In this document: in pieces, positions 60,214 through 64,000 of the stretch
Layout of the letters: each line of letters opens with the position of its first letter
How positions within the stretch are numbered: the stretch's first letter is position 1
Origin: JBNJGT01 sp051819765
GTDB taxonomy: Archaea > Nanobdellota > Nanobdellia > Woesearchaeales > JACJVW01
NCBI GenBank assembly: GCA_051819765.1
Contig: JBNJGT010000001.1
Coordinates: forward strand, 1 to 64,000
Reading direction: 5' to 3'
DNA: 64,000 bases
Program-made: the position numbers and the translations under genes
Notes under the pieces: model-generated
Database searches by the model: none
What the model was told of the DNA's origin: nothing
Seen by the model: the letters and a program-made list of their open reading frames with translations, nothing else

Positions 60214-61416
60214 ATGAAAGGGCAGATTGCTGTTTTTTTGATTCTTGGTCTGATAATTATCGCCTCTTTCATACTCGTTTATGCCTTAAATAAAACAAGC
60301 ATGTTAGAGGAAAACGTGCATGCCATCCGGACCACCCCTGAGATGAATGTTATGCAGATACGTGCAAATATCTCCAGCTGTCTCCAGCAGCAATTCGATA
60401 CTGTCCTTGAAACCGCTCTGCATCAAGGTGGTGTCTATTATACAGATGTGGATTCAAAGGAGTATGCTGTGCAGTCACAAGGGGATCATGTGGTCCCATT
60501 CTTCTATCAGTATGGGAGGCGGGATATCCCTACCACACAGCAGATCATCAATAATCTCTCTGCTGCTCTTGTGATTGAGAGCAGGCACTGTTCTAATGTC
60601 TCTGATGTTGCTGTATTTCCTTCAGTCGGTGAGCGTGTGAGTGCACGAATCAATTTCCCGGTTCAGGTCTCAACAGAAAATAAGATTGTCACTCTCGAGG
60701 ATTTTCATGTGCAGTCGCATCTTAACGTATCCAACTTCATCAATATCAGCCACCAAGTGGACCAATTCCAAAAAAGAGGATTTTGCGTCAGTTGTCTCAA
60801 TGAGCTCCCAGAGGTGAGTTACAGGGAATGGGTCTATGAGGACCGGGTGGATCGGCTTTATAGCGTCAATGATACGTTCTATTTTGCGCATCGTATCAAT
60901 CGCTCCCTTGGTGTTGCCCAGAGTGCGGTGTTGTTGGAAGATGTCCCTGATCAGTATGCAACCGCCAATTATCCTTTTGTGTATAATCTGACATTAAGCG
61001 GTCGGGGGGTTGAGATGCGGGACAATACAGACTTGTTTGAAGTCGAAGAAGGTAAGATCAATTTTACTCCCGGTCTCGAGGATGTGGGGAGACACCTTAT
61101 CGCCATCACTGCGGAGAACTCTCAAGGTTCCAAGACTGTATTTTTCAATCTTACAGTCGATACTCTGGTATGCGTGCCAACTATCCACTATATCGGAGGA
61201 CATAGTGTTGGTGTGGGTGAGCCATTCATCTATAATGTCACGGCAACATGTGATGAACCTGTCTTCTTTTTTGATGATACTGAGTTATTCAATATCTCAG
61301 ATGATGGAATGATCAATTTCACACCAGAGGTCAAAGGGGAGTATGTGTTTAACATATCTGTCTTAAGTAATAGCGGTGGTACTGATAGCCAGGATATGCA
61401 GTTGAGGGTAGAATGA
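60214..61416 (+). CDS. Membrane-anchored extracellular protein with Ig/cadherin-like domains
   Basis: A 400-residue protein. MKGQIAVFLILGLIIIASF is an N-terminal membrane anchor of a type I see often in DPANN secreted proteins (MKGQ start). The outside part has about 12 Asn-x-Ser/Thr sites, two CxxC-type cysteines (CVSC), and two C-terminal repeats of about 90 residues with the pattern LFEVEEGKINFTPG...VGRHLIAITA and LFNISDDGMINFTPE...KGEYVFNISV, like putative Ig or cadherin-like folds. Its stop overlaps the transglycosylase ATG by 4 bp, so the two are made together; it may be an adhesin or holder for that enzyme. Confidence 0.72.
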   Translation: MKGQIAVFLILGLIIIASFILVYALNKTSMLEENVHAIRTTPEMNVMQIRANISSCLQQQFDTVLETALHQGGVYYTDVDSKEYAVQSQGDHVVPFFYQYGRRDIPTTQQIINNLSAALVIESRHCSNVSDVAVFPSVGERVSARINFPVQVSTENKIVTLEDFHVQSHLNVSNFINISHQVDQFQKRGFCVSCLNELPEVSYREWVYEDRVDRLYSVNDTFYFAHRINRSLGVAQSAVLLEDVPDQYATANYPFVYNLTLSGRGVEMRDNTDLFEVEEGKINFTPGLEDVGRHLIAITAENSQGSKTVFFNLTVDTLVCVPTIHYIGGHSVGVGEPFIYNVTATCDEPVFFFDDTELFNISDDGMINFTPEVKGEYVFNISVLSNSGGTDSQDMQLRVE

Positions 61417-63707
61417 GAGGCTTCATATTATTGTTAGGCATTTTAAGTGTGATCTTCAGTATCGGGATTGCTGAGGAGCAAGGGTTTGATACAGATGACC
61501 CTGCTACATATGCGCAAAATCCTGAAGAGGTCATTGAAAATTTTGATACGATTGTTGATTCGAAGCCTGATATGCTTATCCAAAAGATGGATGAGAATCC
61601 TGGACTGCGCAGCAGGATTCTTGAGGATAAAGAGACCCGTGATACTCTTTTCTTGAAGGACAATTCGCTTCTCAATAGGGACGGGTATAGGACCGCTGCA
61701 AAAGACATGTTCAATGATAAGTTTACCGGGTGCACCTTTACTGAAATTGATGGAGATATCGAATCCTTCTCTGAGGATCCTTTGGAGATAACGACTGCTA
61801 AAGGCTCATTGGCTTTGGGAGACCTTCAGGGTGGGGACTATGATGTCAGTATCGAGGAAGATGGTAGGATTAACCTCAATGGCCGTTCCTTTGAGGGTCA
61901 GATAACCGGTAATGGTGATACTCTTGCGGTCGATGGGAGCTATATGGTGGATGGGGAGTCATATAGCATTGCCGGGGACATCCGTGATGTTGGGGAGGGT
62001 CGCCTAGAAGGGACCTTCACGGAATTCAATGGGATTTCGGGTGAAGATCTGGATCTTACTTATCAGGATGGGATTGTTACACTTGGTGGTGGGAGAGTGG
62101 ATTCTATCGATGAACCTGTACGCATCGCAGGGCGCTTTACGTGCGCCAAGGAAGATATCGGGAGTTTTATGTCTGACGGGGCACAGATCACGGTCCTGGA
62201 CAATGGAGATTTCGATCGGCGGTATACTCTGCCAAAGGATACCACTGTCAATCTTCTCATGGATACTCCGGTGGACGAGGACTATCCTGAAGATGCCATC
62301 TCTTTATATGCTGACGGCTATGCGGCAGATTACGAGAGTGGCGGGGCAACGGGTGACCTTTATGATATGGATCTTCCTCCACGGGGATATCTTGATGTAG
62401 GTGATTCCGGGGTGGAACAGTTGCAGCGGCAGATAAATGCTGAGTTGCGAGATCAACCGGGGTTTGAACCGATCAGCGTTGATGGGATATATGGCCCTGA
62501 GACCAAAAATGCTGTAAGAGAACTACAAAGGAAATATGGGTTGACTCAAGACGGATTATTCGGTTCCAATACTAAGGATGCTCTTATGCAAACCACGAAT
62601 ATGTTTGAAGTGCAACGCTATGACCCTAATCTTGGTTCTCGTGGATTTCTATCACCTGGTAATAGAGGTGTTGAGGATGTTCAGCGGATTCTTAATGAGG
62701 AATTAATGATGCATGAGGATTTCGAGCCACTGCAGGTGGATGGAGTCTATGGTCCGAAGACTGAGGCCGCTGTCAAGATGTTGCAGAGGCAGTATGGTCT
62801 CACTGTGGATGGCAAATTCGGAAGCCAAACTACGCAGGTACTTTCTGAGGCTTATCAGTTGACCGGTGAGGGGGGGTTTCGGGTGGTAGAGACTGAGTCT
62901 ACCATGGAGTATTCTGAGGGAGCGTATCAGAATGGGGATCCTCTGCAAACCACTACCTACTTTAAGGGGGATTTTAATTACGGACGCTTTATCGCAGGTA
63001 ATGATGGTGGGTATCAACCCATAATATATACGCAAGATGGCAAGGTCATGAATGAACCTGGGTACAGTTATGTATTAGATGATTTTGAGTATTTTGATGG
63101 CAATACTTACCAGGAACTGGGTGATGTTGTTTCCCGCACTGACGGTTCAGAGGTCAATGGTCCCCCTCATGTCCAGAGTGGGGTTGATACTGAAGGCACT
63201 TCTGGCCTTACAACCAGAACAGTAGGATTGAATCCCCAGGAGATGGATCCTGAGATGAAGCAGTATGTGATGGAGAAGGCGCAGGGTGCAGGATTGGATC
63301 CAAAACGATTATTGCAGCAGATGAAACTTGAATCTCAGTTCGATCCATATGCTTTAAGTCCTGATAATTGCGTGGGTTATGGGCAGATCTCTGAAATTGC
63401 AGTTGATGATATAAATGCTAACTATGGAACGTCATATGGGTATGATGATAGATGGCACCCCAAAAAAAATGTGGATATGGCTGTGGCTTACCTAGGCCTT
63501 CTGGATAGACGTGTACGAAACAAGTACCCTAATGGAAAAACAACTCCTGATGGGAGGCATTATACACCTTTGGAAATTCGTGATCTGTATTATGTTGCAG
63601 GATCAGGGAACACTGATAAATTTTTGAATGGCGAAAAATCAGGTGTCGGTGATGTCTCTGAAAGCTATTCTGAGAATGTTGAAAGGCAGCCGGTGTCTCT
63701 TCCCTAA
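61413..63707 (+). CDS. Secreted protein with two peptidoglycan-binding domains and a lytic transglycosylase-like domain
   Basis: A 764-residue secreted protein with a signal peptide (1-20). Residues 100-310 hold beta-rich repeats of unknown type. Two PG_binding_1 domains follow: about 323-393 (VDGIYGPETKNAVRELQRKYGL, DGLFGSNT) and 410-480 (VDGVYGPKTEAAVKMLQRQYGL, DGKFGSQT). Residues about 612-735 resemble an SLT domain: QMKLESQFDPYALSP with catalytic Glu 640, GYGQIS, VDMAVAYLGLL and YYVAGSGN in the AYNAG position. Murein binding and cleavage is therefore likely, yet archaea do not make murein. Confidence 0.82.
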   Translation: MRGFILLLGILSVIFSIGIAEEQGFDTDDPATYAQNPEEVIENFDTIVDSKPDMLIQKMDENPGLRSRILEDKETRDTLFLKDNSLLNRDGYRTAAKDMFNDKFTGCTFTEIDGDIESFSEDPLEITTAKGSLALGDLQGGDYDVSIEEDGRINLNGRSFEGQITGNGDTLAVDGSYMVDGESYSIAGDIRDVGEGRLEGTFTEFNGISGEDLDLTYQDGIVTLGGGRVDSIDEPVRIAGRFTCAKEDIGSFMSDGAQITVLDNGDFDRRYTLPKDTTVNLLMDTPVDEDYPEDAISLYADGYAADYESGGATGDLYDMDLPPRGYLDVGDSGVEQLQRQINAELRDQPGFEPISVDGIYGPETKNAVRELQRKYGLTQDGLFGSNTKDALMQTTNMFEVQRYDPNLGSRGFLSPGNRGVEDVQRILNEELMMHEDFEPLQVDGVYGPKTEAAVKMLQRQYGLTVDGKFGSQTTQVLSEAYQLTGEGGFRVVETESTMEYSEGAYQNGDPLQTTTYFKGDFNYGRFIAGNDGGYQPIIYTQDGKVMNEPGYSYVLDDFEYFDGNTYQELGDVVSRTDGSEVNGPPHVQSGVDTEGTSGLTTRTVGLNPQEMDPEMKQYVMEKAQGAGLDPKRLLQQMKLESQFDPYALSPDNCVGYGQISEIAVDDINANYGTSYGYDDRWHPKKNVDMAVAYLGLLDRRVRNKYPNGKTTPDGRHYTPLEIRDLYYVAGSGNTDKFLNGEKSGVGDVSESYSENVERQPVSLP

Positions 63708-63747
63708 TAGGATAATCCTTATAAAGTTGGGGTGATTTGTGTATTGT

Positions 63748-64000
63748 ATGAATATCCTAGATATCGATGAGCTTCAGGTGTCTGTGGGTGATACGCAGAT
63801 CCTCAAAGGGCTTTCGCTCTCTATCAAACAATCAAATGTCTATGTGTTGTTCGGACCAAATGGCTCTGGGAAGACAACACTCATGAAGGCGCTTGTGGGG
63901 TTCCCAAACCTTACTGTCAGTGGCCAGATGTCCTTTAACGGAGAGGATATCACAGGGAAGACTATCGATGAACGGGCCAGACTTGGATTGAATATCTCAT
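63748..64000 (+). CDS. sufC: SufC-like ABC ATPase, cut by the window end
   Basis: The first 84 codons of an ABC ATPase. ILKGLSLSIKQSNVYVLFGPNGSGKTTLMKAL is the Walker A region, and MSFNGEDITGKTIDERARLGLNIS matches SufC, the ATPase of the SUF iron-sulfur assembly system (SufBCD), better than a transporter ATPase. An operon with sufB or sufD may follow outside the window. CTTATAAAG lies about 28 bp before the ATG. Many 4Fe-4S radical SAM proteins in the window would depend on such a system. Confidence 0.75.
   Translation, partial: MNILDIDELQVSVGDTQILKGLSLSIKQSNVYVLFGPNGSGKTTLMKALVGFPNLTVSGQMSFNGEDITGKTIDERARLGLNIS

Noticed and set aside
1..64000. CRISPR array, insertion sequence or phage region
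   Set aside because: I saw no evenly spaced repeats, transposase, integrase or phage structural gene, and no clear inverted ends, despite the patchwork look of the island.

Overview
The window is a chromosome segment of an archaeon, most likely a DPANN-type lineage. A Woesearchaeota-like affinity is my guess from protein style; no phylogeny was run. The archaeal assignment rests on RadA, PCNA, replication factor C small subunit, RPA, ribosomal protein L44e, an archaeal-type RNase J, Lhr helicase, and a tRNA-Leu gene with a canonical intron after position 37. Most transcription units also start with a TATA box centred about 25-28 bp before the start codon, which implies leaderless mRNAs. Shine-Dalgarno motifs of the GAGGTGAT type appear mostly at operon-internal or short-leader genes.

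Layout: (1) 0.1-2.1 kb, a short operon with a ScpB-like chromosome segregation protein and a zinc-ribbon miniprotein. (2) 2.1-37 kb, a dense accessory island that probably builds, modifies and exports a cell-surface glycoconjugate. It holds nine radical SAM proteins (three fused to other enzymes), three DegT-type PLP aminotransferases (one fused), two carbamoyltransferases, three recognisable soluble-type glycosyltransferase domains (GT4, a truncated GT28-like one, GT2), four large polytopic GT-C-like proteins, two UPF0104 flippase-like proteins, a polysaccharide deacetylase, an SGNH hydrolase, a PP-loop ATPase, a methyltransferase and several tiny membrane proteins. The island is a patchwork of one- to six-gene units on alternating strands, each with its own TATA box, and contains many internal duplicates. 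(3) 37-45.3 kb, housekeeping genes: GalT-like uridylyltransferase, RfcS, PRC-barrel protein, L44e, Lhr, CTP synthase, glutamate-5-kinase-like enzyme. (4) 45.3-50 kb, membrane and envelope genes (a parvulin with a thioredoxin-like C-terminus), tRNA-Leu, a pseudogene next to its intact relative, and a PHP phosphatase. (5) 50-59.5 kb, RNase J, PCNA, RadA, RPA and PEP synthase, with a bactofilin-like membrane protein and a YjbQ protein between them. (6) 59.5-64 kb, an eroded coding locus, then a two-gene operon for secreted proteins ending in a peptidoglycan-binding/lytic transglycosylase, and the start of a SufC-like ABC ATPase gene.

The most unusual items are the radical-SAM-rich glycan island with its fusions, a murein-hydrolase-like protein in an organism that should lack murein, and two diverged copies (about 22.12-22.29 and 56.83-56.99 kb) of what looks like an undescribed structured small RNA of about 165 nt with its own promoter. 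All functional statements come from reading motifs by eye; no database search was run.
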